Shown here piece after piece: positions 30,768-41,081 of a stretch of DNA of 64,000 bases. The notes beneath the pieces were generated by a model. It was not told the origin of the DNA. It did no database searches and saw only the letters and a program-made list of their open reading frames with translations. The stretch is from Candidatus Poribacteria bacterium (GTDB lineage Bacteria; Poribacteria; WGA-4E; WGA-3G): positions 1 to 64,000 of the forward strand of contig JAPOQK010000024.1 of assembly GCA_026710795.1 (NCBI GenBank), read 5' to 3'. Each line of letters starts with the position of its first letter. Within the stretch, counting starts at the first letter, position 1. Both the position numbers and the translations under genes were made by a program.

Positions 30768-32729
30768 ATGGAGTATCATTTTATGAAATTCAGACTAATT
30801 TTCATTATTCTAACTCTAAGCATTGTTTCAGTCATATTGATTTATAGTTTCGTATCAATGCAAAACCAACTGGAGACCATCTCCTACGACTCTCCGCAGT
30901 GGCAATTACCTGAAGGAGCAATAGCACGGATTGGAAAAGGTAGCATCTCTAAGATTAAGTATTCTCCAGACGGCACGTTATTGGCATGCATTAGTTCTAT
31001 AGGTGTATGGGTTTATGATGTGCAAACAGGTGAACCGAGTTCCCTGCTTGCTGGACATACAGACACTATTAATAACATCGCCTTCAACGCGGACGGTAAA
31101 CTACTTGCAAGTGCAAGTGAAGATGGGAGTATCCGTGTGTGGAAAGTTGCCACTGGAGAACATGAGAAGACATTCATAGGAAGTAGATTTGGATTCGACA
31201 GTGTGTCGTTTAGTTCGGATGGGAAAACACTCACAGGTGTGGCATTCCATGAGATTAACCTATGGGATGTTGAAACAAATATACATAAGAAAACATTCCA
31301 AGGACAGTATTATGCCTCCAACGGATACAGTACATTTAGTCCAGATGGACAAATATTCGCTTGTCCGCGTGGTGGTGAACCTATCATCTTATGGGATGTT
31401 GCAACAGGTGAGAATAAGCATATACTTACAGGACACGAACAGGCTGTAAGGTGTTTATCATTTAGTTCGGATGGAAAAACACTCGCAAGTGGTGGATTGG
31501 GAGATATTATTTTCTTATGGGATGTAAAATCTGGCAAACAAGAACAGATTCTCAAAGGACATGAAAAGACTATCTCAACCCTCGCATTCAGTCCAGATGG
31601 AACAATACTCGCAAGTGGTAGCAGGTACAAAACCATATCGCTATGGGATACAGATACTGGCAAACGGAGGAAAACTATCAAAGGACATAACTTATATATC
31701 TCAGGAGTTACGTTCAGTCCGGATGGAAAAACACTCGCAAGTGTGGGTTCGAACGACTCTGTAGGTAATGCTATCATCTTTTGGGATGTAATGACAGGAA
31801 AACAAAAAACAATCATACATCATACCGTCAATCAGTATAGTATGTCATTTAGTCCTGATGGAACGACACTTGCCGGTGGAGGAGCAAACGGGACTGTACT
31901 CATGTGGGATCCGACTACAGGTAAACATAAGAATACACTTAAGGGACACAAGCGAGATGTTTCCAGTGTTACATTCAGTCCAGATGGAAAAACACTCGCA
32001 AGCAAAGGTTGGGACAAGACCGTTTGCCTATGGGATACAGGGACTGGTAAACGCCTAAAAAAGTACCGTGGTAGTGGGTCTATTGCAGGTACTATTTCTT
32101 TCAGTCCAGATGGTGATACGATTGCAGACGTGGGACACAACGGGAAAGTCAACTTATTTGACACTGCTACGGGAAAACTCAAGCAAACTCTAATTGGGCA
32201 TAAGAATCCTGTGAAGAGTGTTGTGTTCAGTCCAGATGGACGTTTCCTCGCAAGTGTGAGTCATAGTCAGGATGGTAAGATCTATATATGGAATATTGCC
32301 ACTGGCACATACAGGCAGAAACCAACATACCAACAGGCTAAGGGGACTTTCTATAACGTGGCGTTCAGTCCAGATGGAAAAACGCTCGCAAGTGCAGAGG
32401 CATTGTGGAAAGATCATGTCTCTGGTGCCGGTATGATACGACTGTGGAATGTCGAATCTGACGGATATAAGAAAACTCTCAGACTTCAACATAAAGTCTT
32501 ATGTGTATCGTTTAGTCCTGATGGTCAGATACTTGCTTGTGGTGATTTAGGTAATAACATTCACCTATGGGATGTCGCAACAGGAAAGCAAATGAAAATC
32601 CTTAAGGGGCATACACATGGAGTAAAGAATGTATCATTCAGTCCAGATGGAAAAATACTCGCAAGTAAAGGTTGGGACGGGACGATTCTCCTATGGGACC
32701 TAACATCTATCGTAAACATAGAAAAATAG
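30768..32729 (+). CDS. Secreted/anchored WD40 repeat protein (array 1, member 6; start may be 30783)
   Basis: WQLPEGAIARIGKGSISKIKYSPDG; WD40 blades; LLWDLTSIVNIEK end. Confidence 0.93.
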   Translation: MEYHFMKFRLIFIILTLSIVSVILIYSFVSMQNQLETISYDSPQWQLPEGAIARIGKGSISKIKYSPDGTLLACISSIGVWVYDVQTGEPSSLLAGHTDTINNIAFNADGKLLASASEDGSIRVWKVATGEHEKTFIGSRFGFDSVSFSSDGKTLTGVAFHEINLWDVETNIHKKTFQGQYYASNGYSTFSPDGQIFACPRGGEPIILWDVATGENKHILTGHEQAVRCLSFSSDGKTLASGGLGDIIFLWDVKSGKQEQILKGHEKTISTLAFSPDGTILASGSRYKTISLWDTDTGKRRKTIKGHNLYISGVTFSPDGKTLASVGSNDSVGNAIIFWDVMTGKQKTIIHHTVNQYSMSFSPDGTTLAGGGANGTVLMWDPTTGKHKNTLKGHKRDVSSVTFSPDGKTLASKGWDKTVCLWDTGTGKRLKKYRGSGSIAGTISFSPDGDTIADVGHNGKVNLFDTATGKLKQTLIGHKNPVKSVVFSPDGRFLASVSHSQDGKIYIWNIATGTYRQKPTYQQAKGTFYNVAFSPDGKTLASAEALWKDHVSGAGMIRLWNVESDGYKKTLRLQHKVLCVSFSPDGQILACGDLGNNIHLWDVATGKQMKILKGHTHGVKNVSFSPDGKILASKGWDGTILLWDLTSIVNIEK

Positions 32730-32899
32730 ATCAAATATATGGAGGAACAAGTTTTTCAGTGTCTCTACAGTGAACGATGAAAAGAAATAGACATTCCACA
32801 TGTAGGTCGGAGTGAGCGAGACGAACTCCGACATTGAAACCAACTGAAATGATACGTGTCGGACTAATACTGTCAAAGTAATTCTAAAATCCGTTATAA

Positions 32900-33880
32900 A
32901 TGGAGCAAAACTTGCAAGTTTCACATATTGTGACAATACTAACAATTATCCTTATGATGACTCCACCTTTAACCGCAATAGCACAAGATACCGCAAAAAC
33001 TCCACCCAAAAAGGTGATATTTGAAACCGACATGTGCTTTGACGTAGATGATGTCGGTGCATTAGCTGTACTACATGCCTTGGCAGATAATGGAGAGGTA
33101 GAAATTCTTGCGATTTCCTACAATGAAATACACCCAAACGGTACTGCTGCTATTGACACCATAAATAGTTGGTATAATCGTAGCGACATCCCAATCGGTG
33201 TCTACAAAGGCGTACTGGACAATCCTGATAAATCAAAATACCTTGATGCAGTTGCCAATTTTCGAGATGTCCAGCAAAACCTTACCGATAATAATGTACC
33301 GAGTTCGCTTGAAATCTATCAGCAAGTGCTAAGTAAGCAACCGGATAACTCAGTGACGATTATCAGTGTCGGTTTCCTCAATAATCTCTACGATCTATTG
33401 AAAGCACATCCTGATCTCATAAAGCAAAAAGTCGTTGAATTAGTAGTAATGGCAGGACTTATCAACGACAATTTTAATACAGTGCGCCATAATTTGGTTG
33501 AGAAGACAGAATATGTCATCCGAAATTGGAACACACCCCTTACTATCAGTCAGCATGGGAGTAGTGTCAGAACTGGAACGAAATTGGCTGAGACATCTAA
33601 AGAAAATCCTGTTCGCGAGGCATATTATCAATGGTTTAACGGGGCATACAAAGGACGTGCGAGTTGGGATCAGGTTGCTGTATTATATGGAGTGCGCGGT
33701 CTTAGCGATATGTTTATTGAAATTACGGAGGGTAAAGGAAGGTTGTTGAATGGATATGAATGGCAGATGAAACCAGGTTTTCGAACTTATTTGGATGTAA
33801 GTATATCCGATGATGAATTTACCCGCTCCATCGAAAATCTGATGATTCAAACCCCTGCAGCGTTAAAACCCGTAGAATGA
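32900..33880 (+). CDS. Secreted inosine-uridine nucleoside hydrolase-like protein
   Basis: Signal peptide; KVIFETDMCFDVDDVGALAVLHALADNGEVEILAIS; VTIISVGFLNNLYDLL. Confidence 0.85.
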   Translation: MEQNLQVSHIVTILTIILMMTPPLTAIAQDTAKTPPKKVIFETDMCFDVDDVGALAVLHALADNGEVEILAISYNEIHPNGTAAIDTINSWYNRSDIPIGVYKGVLDNPDKSKYLDAVANFRDVQQNLTDNNVPSSLEIYQQVLSKQPDNSVTIISVGFLNNLYDLLKAHPDLIKQKVVELVVMAGLINDNFNTVRHNLVEKTEYVIRNWNTPLTISQHGSSVRTGTKLAETSKENPVREAYYQWFNGAYKGRASWDQVAVLYGVRGLSDMFIEITEGKGRLLNGYEWQMKPGFRTYLDVSISDDEFTRSIENLMIQTPAALKPVE

Positions 33881-33882
33881 AC

Positions 33883-34018
33883 TATAGTGGATTATACAAT
33901 TAACTTGACATTACGAATTGTAGGAGGGAACTCCGATTCCCGACTACCTGTCTATTTATTGGGAATCGGAGTTCCCTCCTACAGATGATGTGTCAACTTA
34001 TTTTGATAATTCACTATA
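33883..34018. mobile_element. MITE-like element family 1, copy 2 (136 bp)
   Basis: TATAGTGGATTATACAATTAACTTGACA left end; reverse complement of right end TATAGTGAATTATCAAAATAAGTTGACA; core palindrome TGTAGGAGGGAACTCCGATTCCC...GGGAATCGGAGTTCCCTCCTACA. Confidence 0.75.
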
Positions 34019-34033
34019 AAGTAAGGAGTTTAT

Positions 34034-34834
34034 ATGGACATTATTTGTGCTTCTATCTGCTACCGAGGTTATGCCGATGACGAGGTAGCAGCAACTTTAC
34101 AATATGCACCAAAAATCGGTTATCGCGCAATGGAAATTCACGGACCTCTTATTTGGAGCGTGGATGCTGTTCACGCTTTTGACGTAGAAGCCATGAAAAA
34201 GAGCATTGAAAAGTCAGGTATGAGATGCGCGGGACTCTATCCTCCCGGTTGGGGAGGGAACAACAATACAGATGTAGAAGCACGCGCGGCAGCAATTGCA
34301 AAATGTGTGGATATTGCCGAGAAACTGAACGCAACACATCTGACAACCAGTGGTGCACAACGAAGAACGGAATCCGGTGCATTGGACAGGGTGATCGCTT
34401 GTGTGCGGGAGGTATTGGCGCGAATACCTACAGATAGCGAAATCAAATTGACTCTTGAACCGCATCACGGCAATGTTCTTGAGCAACCGATAGATTTTCA
34501 ACAGGTGTTAGACGCTATTCCAGATGAACGTGTAGGTGTATGCATAGATACAGGACACTTCCATACATCTGGTGTAGATACGCTTGCAGCAATTCGGCAG
34601 TTCGGATCTCGCATCTATGCAGTGCATCTCAAAGACCACATCGGCAGCGTATCTGTCGGTATTGGACGTGGTGAACTCAATCTCCAGCAAATAATTACAA
34701 CACTACAGGAGGTAGATTATCAAGGCGATCTCACATTGGAATTAGAGGTAGAAGACCCTAAGAACCTACCCCGATACACCGAGGAAGCCTATTTTTATCT
34801 AAGCGGTATGTTAGGCTTGCGGTTATACCAATAA
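34034..34834 (+). CDS. Sugar phosphate isomerase/epimerase (xylose isomerase-like TIM barrel)
   Basis: LTLEPHHGNVLEQPIDFQQVLDAI, VGVCIDTGHFHTSGVDTLAAIRQFGSRIYAVHLKDHIG, GRGELNLQQIITTLQEVDYQGDLTLELE. Confidence 0.88.
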   Translation: MDIICASICYRGYADDEVAATLQYAPKIGYRAMEIHGPLIWSVDAVHAFDVEAMKKSIEKSGMRCAGLYPPGWGGNNNTDVEARAAAIAKCVDIAEKLNATHLTTSGAQRRTESGALDRVIACVREVLARIPTDSEIKLTLEPHHGNVLEQPIDFQQVLDAIPDERVGVCIDTGHFHTSGVDTLAAIRQFGSRIYAVHLKDHIGSVSVGIGRGELNLQQIITTLQEVDYQGDLTLELEVEDPKNLPRYTEEAYFYLSGMLGLRLYQ

Positions 34835-34845
34835 ATAGAATGGAT

Positions 34846-36069
34846 TTACTCTTGCCAACTTGCGATGAAATCTGCAACACCATAATTCGACGGCATCTCA
34901 TTGAAATAGTATCGCATCGGTCCTGATTGAAAACCCGGCAAAAAATGCTCTTCATCCGTCTTAAGAAGTGTGTCAAGTGGTGTAAAACGTTCCCAGAGGA
35001 TACCTGCTTCCTCCTGTGTAAAACGTTCCTCGGCAAAGGGAGGTCCCCAATTCAGTGTGATAGAATGAAACCCTCTTCCACGATTTCGCAAATCATCTGG
35101 AATGTCTTCAAGTTCGCACCCATGTGTCAGTGCTACAAAACAAGCAGCTTTACATAAAAAGACTGTAGATAATAATTTCCCTTTCTCACCCCTACTCGGA
35201 TGTATGTTTTCAAGAGCACCATGATATGCAGACGCATCTTTTTCAATCACAGCTCGGAGGGCATTCTCTGTCCACTTCTGCATCTGATGGTTGCGCGCAT
35301 TCCACCGGTCAAACATCTCTTGTGCTTTCGGTGACAGATATTCTACGTAGTCAAGGGTTGGATAGTGCGTAAAGTTAGAAAATCCACCATGTATTGTGCG
35401 GCGCATCTTTGGACTGTAATTACTGCCCCAATGTAAGATAGGTAAAATATAAACTACACCGTCACCCGCATTAAGATGTGTTTGAATACCCTCTTGCAAA
35501 GGTGTTCTCGGATCTGTTAACAATTGTTCGTTTTCCTGTTCTGTATTCACTCTCAGGTGGCTACCCGGTAAAACCCATAAAACATTGTCGTCATAAAGCG
35601 AAAGATTCCATTGTACATACCGCGGACCCGTTTCTAGTATATCGTCAATATAACCTTGTAGCGGTGCAGTATCAATCGGGTGGTGATCACGGTGCCAAGC
35701 AGCAGGTCCGTGTTCTTTCACAGGATTACACATTAGCATCATTTCGGTAACACCCGCATCATCCTCACCGAGTAGTTCACTACTGACATTTTGCATATTT
35801 TCATGCGTCCAAATTTCTACTGTACTCGCAGTTTTATCGTCAACAAGTCCAGAAAGCGGTTCACGACTGAGGTGTAATCGTGGTTGTGCTGAAGTCTCCC
35901 ACGCGCCTCCCGGTGGATCGTGAGGCTGCCGTTCTTTCACCCATATTTCGCTTTGACGTGTCACCATCAATTCGTAACTTTCACGAAGCGAATTCAGTTC
36001 GGCAAGCGGAATTACTTCTCGTAGAACAAGAAAACCTTCTTCCATGAATTGACTTCGATTTACATGCAT
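34846..36069 (-). CDS. Phytanoyl-CoA dioxygenase (PhyH) family protein
   Basis: EEGFLVLREVIPLAELNSLRESYE, AAWHRDHHPIDTAPLQGYIDD, VLWVLPGSHLRVN. Confidence 0.85.
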   Translation of the reverse strand: MHVNRSQFMEEGFLVLREVIPLAELNSLRESYELMVTRQSEIWVKERQPHDPPGGAWETSAQPRLHLSREPLSGLVDDKTASTVEIWTHENMQNVSSELLGEDDAGVTEMMLMCNPVKEHGPAAWHRDHHPIDTAPLQGYIDDILETGPRYVQWNLSLYDDNVLWVLPGSHLRVNTEQENEQLLTDPRTPLQEGIQTHLNAGDGVVYILPILHWGSNYSPKMRRTIHGGFSNFTHYPTLDYVEYLSPKAQEMFDRWNARNHQMQKWTENALRAVIEKDASAYHGALENIHPSRGEKGKLLSTVFLCKAACFVALTHGCELEDIPDDLRNRGRGFHSITLNWGPPFAEERFTQEEAGILWERFTPLDTLLKTDEEHFLPGFQSGPMRYYFNEMPSNYGVADFIASWQE

Positions 36070-36328
36070 AGAATTACTCCTAATGTCCGTATGCCAACGT
36101 GAAACTTATACATAGCGGTTACTATGGAAAAGTTTAGTATTATAACCTGAGTTTGATAAATATAATTATGTATTTGGTGCGGTTAGGAAACCACACTATA
36201 CGCGTCAATTTAGGGCACAAAACCCTCACACATTGTAGGGCAGGGTCTCTGTGCCCCGCCATCCATATTGATGCAGTAAGATTACTTGCAAAATGAGGTA
36301 AATGTTTCTATTTTCAGACTCACGTTAT

Positions 36329-36396
36329 TATACCAATTCTAATAATTATTATCCCATTACAGGATTAATGTCTAATTATTTTCAAAATTCACCATA
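36329..36396. repeat. Short chimeric MITE remnant
   Basis: Left TATACCAATTCTAATAATTATTATCCCATTAC (family 2 end) joined to TCTAATTATTTTCAAAATTCACCATAA (family 1 end). Confidence 0.5.
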
Positions 36397-36400
36397 AATA

Positions 36401-37132
36401 TTACCCGCGTCCAACATAGAGTTGTTCAACGGGTAGCACCGTTGCCTCCAACATATTGACATTAGGTGGCAGTGTTGCCATAAGCACAGCAGCTTGGGCA
36501 AGCGCGTCAACATCCATCATCGGCTCAGATGGGGGTTGTGGACGGTTCTGAACCCGTTCAACATAAGTGTTGCCGGGTTGTAAGCAGCTTGCAGTAATTC
36601 CATGCGGTCTACCCTCCAACGCAGTAACTTGCGTTAATCCCCATATTCCAAATTTGCTTGAACTGTAAGGTGCGCTATTAGGACGAACCCTGTGTGCAGA
36701 GATACTACCAACATTGATGATACGTCCACCATCACCTTGTGCTTTCATAATCCGCATCGCTTCACGGGAACATAGAAACGGCGCGCGTAAGTTCACACTA
36801 ATCACCTTGTCCCATGCTTCAGTGGAGAGTTCGTCTATCGGTCCACCATCAAACGCACCCGCATTGTTCACAAGGATGTCCAAGCGACCATATTCTGCCA
36901 TCGCTTTTTCAAAGAGAGCCTTAATCTGATCCTCATCGGTGACATCGGTTGGCACAGCAACGACTTTTGTTCCCTTATCGCGAAGTTCATCAGCAGTTTG
37001 CGTTAGTAGTTCTGCATCCCTTGCAGCGATTGTCAAACTTGCTCCTTCAGCAGCAAGTCCTTTCGCAATTCCTTTTCCTATTCCCCTATTGCCTCCTGTT
37101 ACAATTGCAACTTTCCCATCTAATTGTCCCAT
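36401..37132 (-). CDS. SDR family oxidoreductase
   Basis: GKVAIVTGGNRGIGKGIAKGLAAEGA, NNAG, SxxxHRVRPNSAPYSSSKFG. Confidence 0.95.
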   Translation of the reverse strand: MGQLDGKVAIVTGGNRGIGKGIAKGLAAEGASLTIAARDAELLTQTADELRDKGTKVVAVPTDVTDEDQIKALFEKAMAEYGRLDILVNNAGAFDGGPIDELSTEAWDKVISVNLRAPFLCSREAMRIMKAQGDGGRIINVGSISAHRVRPNSAPYSSSKFGIWGLTQVTALEGRPHGITASCLQPGNTYVERVQNRPQPPSEPMMDVDALAQAAVLMATLPPNVNMLEATVLPVEQLYVGRG

Positions 37133-37134
37133 AA

Positions 37135-37830
37135 CTAATCCTCCTTTAACATTTCTGTTAACAACTTTTCCGTTCTAACTGCTTGTACGGTTCCTTCTGC
37201 AAACCGCATCGCAGAAAGGTGCGTGTGTAAAAATGATAAATCTTCAGGTGTATCTACATCGTACCAAGGGGGTAGCAGCTTGAGTGAAGAATCTGTAATT
37301 CGAATACGTTCTAATGTCTGTTGAAATACGTGTGCAGTACTCCATGCTATTTCTTCAAAGATGTGCGGAACTATCATTGTAAGGTTTTGCGTTGAAAAAC
37401 CGATAAGGTAATAACCTCCATCCATACTTGGACCGATAACAATTTTGCTTGACACAAGTCCATCTATTGCTTGAGAAATATACGATAAAGGCAATGTGGG
37501 ACTATCGGAACCAACGAACAATATCTTGTCATATCCAATGTCTGCTGCCCACTGCGTTGCCGATGTGAGACGTTCACCAAGATCATTACCCGTTTGTGGA
37601 ATATAAGTAACATCGCTTCCTATCAACGCCTGCATATCGGACAAACTCTCTGGTGGTGTATATGCAACAACCACGTCTATATTTCGAAGTTCTGCAAGTG
37701 CTTCACACCAATCCATCAGGAACGCACAGTACAACGATGCTGCCTGTTCAGGGGATATGCGTGGAAGCAGCCGTGTTTTCACTTGGTTCGGGATCGGATT
37801 TTTAGCAAAAACTATCAAACACGTACTCAC
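37135..37830 (-). CDS. TIGR04282-type (DUF2064) glycosyltransferase family protein
   Basis: CLIVFAKNPIPNQVKTRLLPRISPEQAASLYCAFLMD, ILFVGSDSPTLPLSYISQAI, GPSMDGGYYLIGF. Confidence 0.88.
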   Translation of the reverse strand: MSTCLIVFAKNPIPNQVKTRLLPRISPEQAASLYCAFLMDWCEALAELRNIDVVVAYTPPESLSDMQALIGSDVTYIPQTGNDLGERLTSATQWAADIGYDKILFVGSDSPTLPLSYISQAIDGLVSSKIVIGPSMDGGYYLIGFSTQNLTMIVPHIFEEIAWSTAHVFQQTLERIRITDSSLKLLPPWYDVDTPEDLSFLHTHLSAMRFAEGTVQAVRTEKLLTEMLKED

Positions 37831-38138
37831 TACAGAATCACTCGCTGCTTTGTAAATTAATTTCTGATAACTTTATATATGCTCATTGGCTTCACTTTAT
37901 CAGATAACAGTGATACCGTCAATACAGAATTGTGTGATCCGAGGTATTCAATTGTCTCGAATCGCACTCACTAAAAGGACTTCCAAACTCAATTCACCCA
38001 CACAAATTGTTGTAATAGGCACTTTCAAACCTATCTATCCAACCTATAGCACAACTCTAAAAGTTTTAGAGTCATTTCTGACTAATTATATCATAAATAA
38101 GCTATAAATCCAGTTATGATAAGGGTTTGTAGCCTAAC

Positions 38139-38207
38139 ACAATAATTGAAAAAATTGCGATTGACTCTAAAAACTCTAAAGTTTGACATTTAAAGTCAGT
38201 CAATTGT
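38139..38207. repeat. Dispersed intergenic repeat, copy 2 (see 313-381)
   Basis: Near-identical 69 bp block to 313-381. Confidence 0.75.
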
Positions 38208-38436
38208 CGTGAATATATTGAAAAAATGGTTGCTTATACGTACTTATGTGTGCAGAGGTAATCTTGATTGTCCAACGGTCGTATAACTCCTACATAATAT
38301 CTGTTCACCCTTCAAAATGCGACAACTGAATGTTTCTGATTGTACGGTGAAAACATGTTGACGCAAACAGGAGAAATTGATACATTATGCTAAACTTATT
38401 TGACCGTACGTTCAACAGAATCTAAGGAGACAAAAT

Positions 38437-39504
38437 ATGGCGACGAATCAGACATATCGTATTGGAATCATCGGTTGTGGTGGAATGGGTCGGTCTCATT
38501 CCAGATCATGGCAAAAACAACCGAATACTAAAATCGTAGCAGCAATGGATATATATGAAGAATCCGCAAAACGGGTTGCGGACGAATTCGATGTACCTGC
38601 TACCTATACTGATGTTGATGAAATGTTGGCAAAAGAGGATCTGGACATTGTTAGCATTACGACTTGGCAGGGACCACGTTCTGAAGCCACGGTTGCTGCA
38701 GCGAAGGCTGGTGTGAAGGGAATCATGGGGGAAAAACCGATGTCCGCTTCACTCGGTCAAGCAGATAATATGCTCGCAGCATGTGAAGAGAATGATGTCA
38801 AACTTGTCATCGGACATCAGCGCAGATACAGTCCCGCAAACCTCGAGATTCGTAGGCTTGTCGCAGCAGGAGCAATCGGCGCACCAACAACACTTCATCA
38901 TCGTGGGAAAGCGCACGCTGGTCTACTAAATACGGGAACTCACGCTATTGATAGCTGGCGTTTTCAATTATCGGATCCCGAAACACTCTGGGTTGTCGGG
39001 ACGACATCTCGCACAACAGATCGTTGGGAACGCCGCACGATTTGTGAAGACCTCTGTATGGGATTAGTCTGCTTTGAAGGTGGCGCACGGGCTATCTATG
39101 AAGGCGATCTACCAGATCCGCCAGTATCTATGCCTGTAATAGCAGGTACAGAAGGACAAATTCGCAACGGTGATAACGGAACGGTACTGCTCCAAAACGG
39201 AGATGCAAAAGGATGGCAGACAATTACGCCACCTCCGGAACCCAAAAACCAGTTTCAAGAACTCATTGAGTGGATAGAAGGGAAAATCCCAACTCACAGA
39301 GGCAGAGGCGAACAAGCTCGATACACTATTGAGATTATGATGGCAATTTATGAATCTTTGCGCATTAAAAATGTCGTCAACATGCCGCTTGAAACTAAGG
39401 AATTGCCTTTGGAATTGATGGTAAATGATGGAACCCTCCCTGTCCTTGAAGAAGGAAAATACGACCTACGTACTCCGTTTGAAGGGCAAACTCGAAAGAG
39501 ATAG
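38437..39504 (+). CDS. Gfo/Idh/MocA family oxidoreductase
   Basis: IGIIGCGGMGRSHSRSWQ, GVKGIMGEKPMSASLGQADNML. Confidence 0.93.
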   Translation: MATNQTYRIGIIGCGGMGRSHSRSWQKQPNTKIVAAMDIYEESAKRVADEFDVPATYTDVDEMLAKEDLDIVSITTWQGPRSEATVAAAKAGVKGIMGEKPMSASLGQADNMLAACEENDVKLVIGHQRRYSPANLEIRRLVAAGAIGAPTTLHHRGKAHAGLLNTGTHAIDSWRFQLSDPETLWVVGTTSRTTDRWERRTICEDLCMGLVCFEGGARAIYEGDLPDPPVSMPVIAGTEGQIRNGDNGTVLLQNGDAKGWQTITPPPEPKNQFQELIEWIEGKIPTHRGRGEQARYTIEIMMAIYESLRIKNVVNMPLETKELPLELMVNDGTLPVLEEGKYDLRTPFEGQTRKR

Positions 39505-39554
39505 TCGTGCCTGGATGCCTATCATAAAGACAATTCATCAATCGATTAACACAC

Positions 39555-39589
39555 GCGGGTGCCATAATAATGGTGCCTGCTTCTTTTTA
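39555..39589 (+). terminator. Rho-independent terminator
   Basis: GCGGGTGCCATAATAATGGTGCCTGC followed by TTCTTTTT. Confidence 0.7.
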
Positions 39590-39716
39590 TCATAACCCTA
39601 TACTGCCTGACATAAATCAATATCTTCAAACTTTTGACCGATGAATACCTTCACTATTTATCAGAAATGTGTTATAATTGTCACCAACAAATTTTATTGT
39701 TACTGGAGGATTAGGA

Positions 39717-41081
39717 TTGTTAAAAATATCGAAATTTGGTGGGAGTTCCCTTGCGACAGGTGATCAAGTTCGTCAAGTGTGTGACATCATCACCGCTGAT
39801 CCAACACGTCGGATAATTGTTGTATCAGCACCTGGGAAACGCCATAGCGATGACATCAAAGTAACTGATCTACTGATTGCAGCAGCATCACAGCGGTTGA
39901 TGGGAAAAATTGGTGCATCCGAATGTGCTGAGGCGATCGAACGTTATCGGAATATTGCTACTGAATTGGAACTTCCAACAGGGATAGTTGAATCTATCGC
40001 ACACGATTTCACAGAACGTCTTGAAGACAGCACTGAAAATGCCGATCTCTATATGGACACGATGAAAGCAGGAGGAGAAGATAATTGTGCCCGTTTGATT
40101 GCACAAGTGCTACAGACACGCGGTGTAGAAGCACACTATGTAAATCCAAAAGACGCAGGATTACTCCTCTCAGATGAACCGGGGAACGCACACGCTCTGC
40201 CTGAAGCATATAACCGTCTGAGAAACCTAAAAGAACGACCTGGAATAACAATCTTTCCAGGATTTTTCGGTTATTCAAATGAAGGACATATCGTAACATT
40301 CTCTCGTGGTGGTTCGGATATTACAGGTGCGATTCTTGCAAGTGCTGTTCGTGCAGAAGTGTATGAAAACTTCACTGATGTTGACTCCGTATTCGCAGCA
40401 AACCCGTTTCTCGTAGAGAATCCTGCCCCAATCTCCGAACTAACCTACCGTGAGATGCGAGAGTTATCCTACGCAGGTTTTTCAGTGTTTCACGATGAGG
40501 CACTTGAACCTGTGTATCGTGCAATGGTACCTGTCCACATCCGAAATACTAATAACCCCAAGTCTGCGGGTACATTGATTGTTCCTGAATGCAACACGAG
40601 GGAAACACCTGTTGTCGGTATTGCTGCTATGAGTAATGTCTGTTGTGTCTACCTAAGCAAATATCTTATGAACCGTCAGATAGGATTCGGAAGACGCTTA
40701 CTTCAAATATTGGAAGCAGAGAAAATCTCGTTTGAACATGTCCCATCGGGTATAGACAATATGTCTGTTATCATCCGTGAAGATAATCTGCCGGTTGACA
40801 AAGAGAAAAGGGTTGTTGAAAAAATACGGCAAACACTTGCACCTGAAGATGTTTCTGTTGAACGCGGGTTATCACTTATTATGGTAGTCGGTGAAGGCAT
40901 GCAGCACACTGTTGGCGTTGCAGCACGAGCAACAAGCGCATTGGCAAAGTCAGATGTAAATATAGAAATTATCAACCAAGGTTCAAATGAGGTAAGTATG
41001 ATGTTTGGTGTAAAGTCAACAGATATGGATATTGCAGTTCAAGCACTTTATAAGGAATTCTTCGATGGTCATAACAGTTAA
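39717..41081 (+). CDS. lysC: Aspartate kinase
   Basis: KISKFGGSSLATGDQVRQV, FSRGGSDITGAILASAVRAEVYENFTDVDSVF, ACT domains; TTG at 39717 with GGAGGA. Confidence 0.9.
   Translation: MLKISKFGGSSLATGDQVRQVCDIITADPTRRIIVVSAPGKRHSDDIKVTDLLIAAASQRLMGKIGASECAEAIERYRNIATELELPTGIVESIAHDFTERLEDSTENADLYMDTMKAGGEDNCARLIAQVLQTRGVEAHYVNPKDAGLLLSDEPGNAHALPEAYNRLRNLKERPGITIFPGFFGYSNEGHIVTFSRGGSDITGAILASAVRAEVYENFTDVDSVFAANPFLVENPAPISELTYREMRELSYAGFSVFHDEALEPVYRAMVPVHIRNTNNPKSAGTLIVPECNTRETPVVGIAAMSNVCCVYLSKYLMNRQIGFGRRLLQILEAEKISFEHVPSGIDNMSVIIREDNLPVDKEKRVVEKIRQTLAPEDVSVERGLSLIMVVGEGMQHTVGVAARATSALAKSDVNIEIINQGSNEVSMMFGVKSTDMDIAVQALYKEFFDGHNS

Noticed and set aside
20546-32729. WD40 proteins as STAND/NLR-like immune sensors
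   Set aside because: All have signal peptides or TM anchors and no NACHT/NB-ARC P-loop or effector domain was seen, so cytosolic sensing is not supported.
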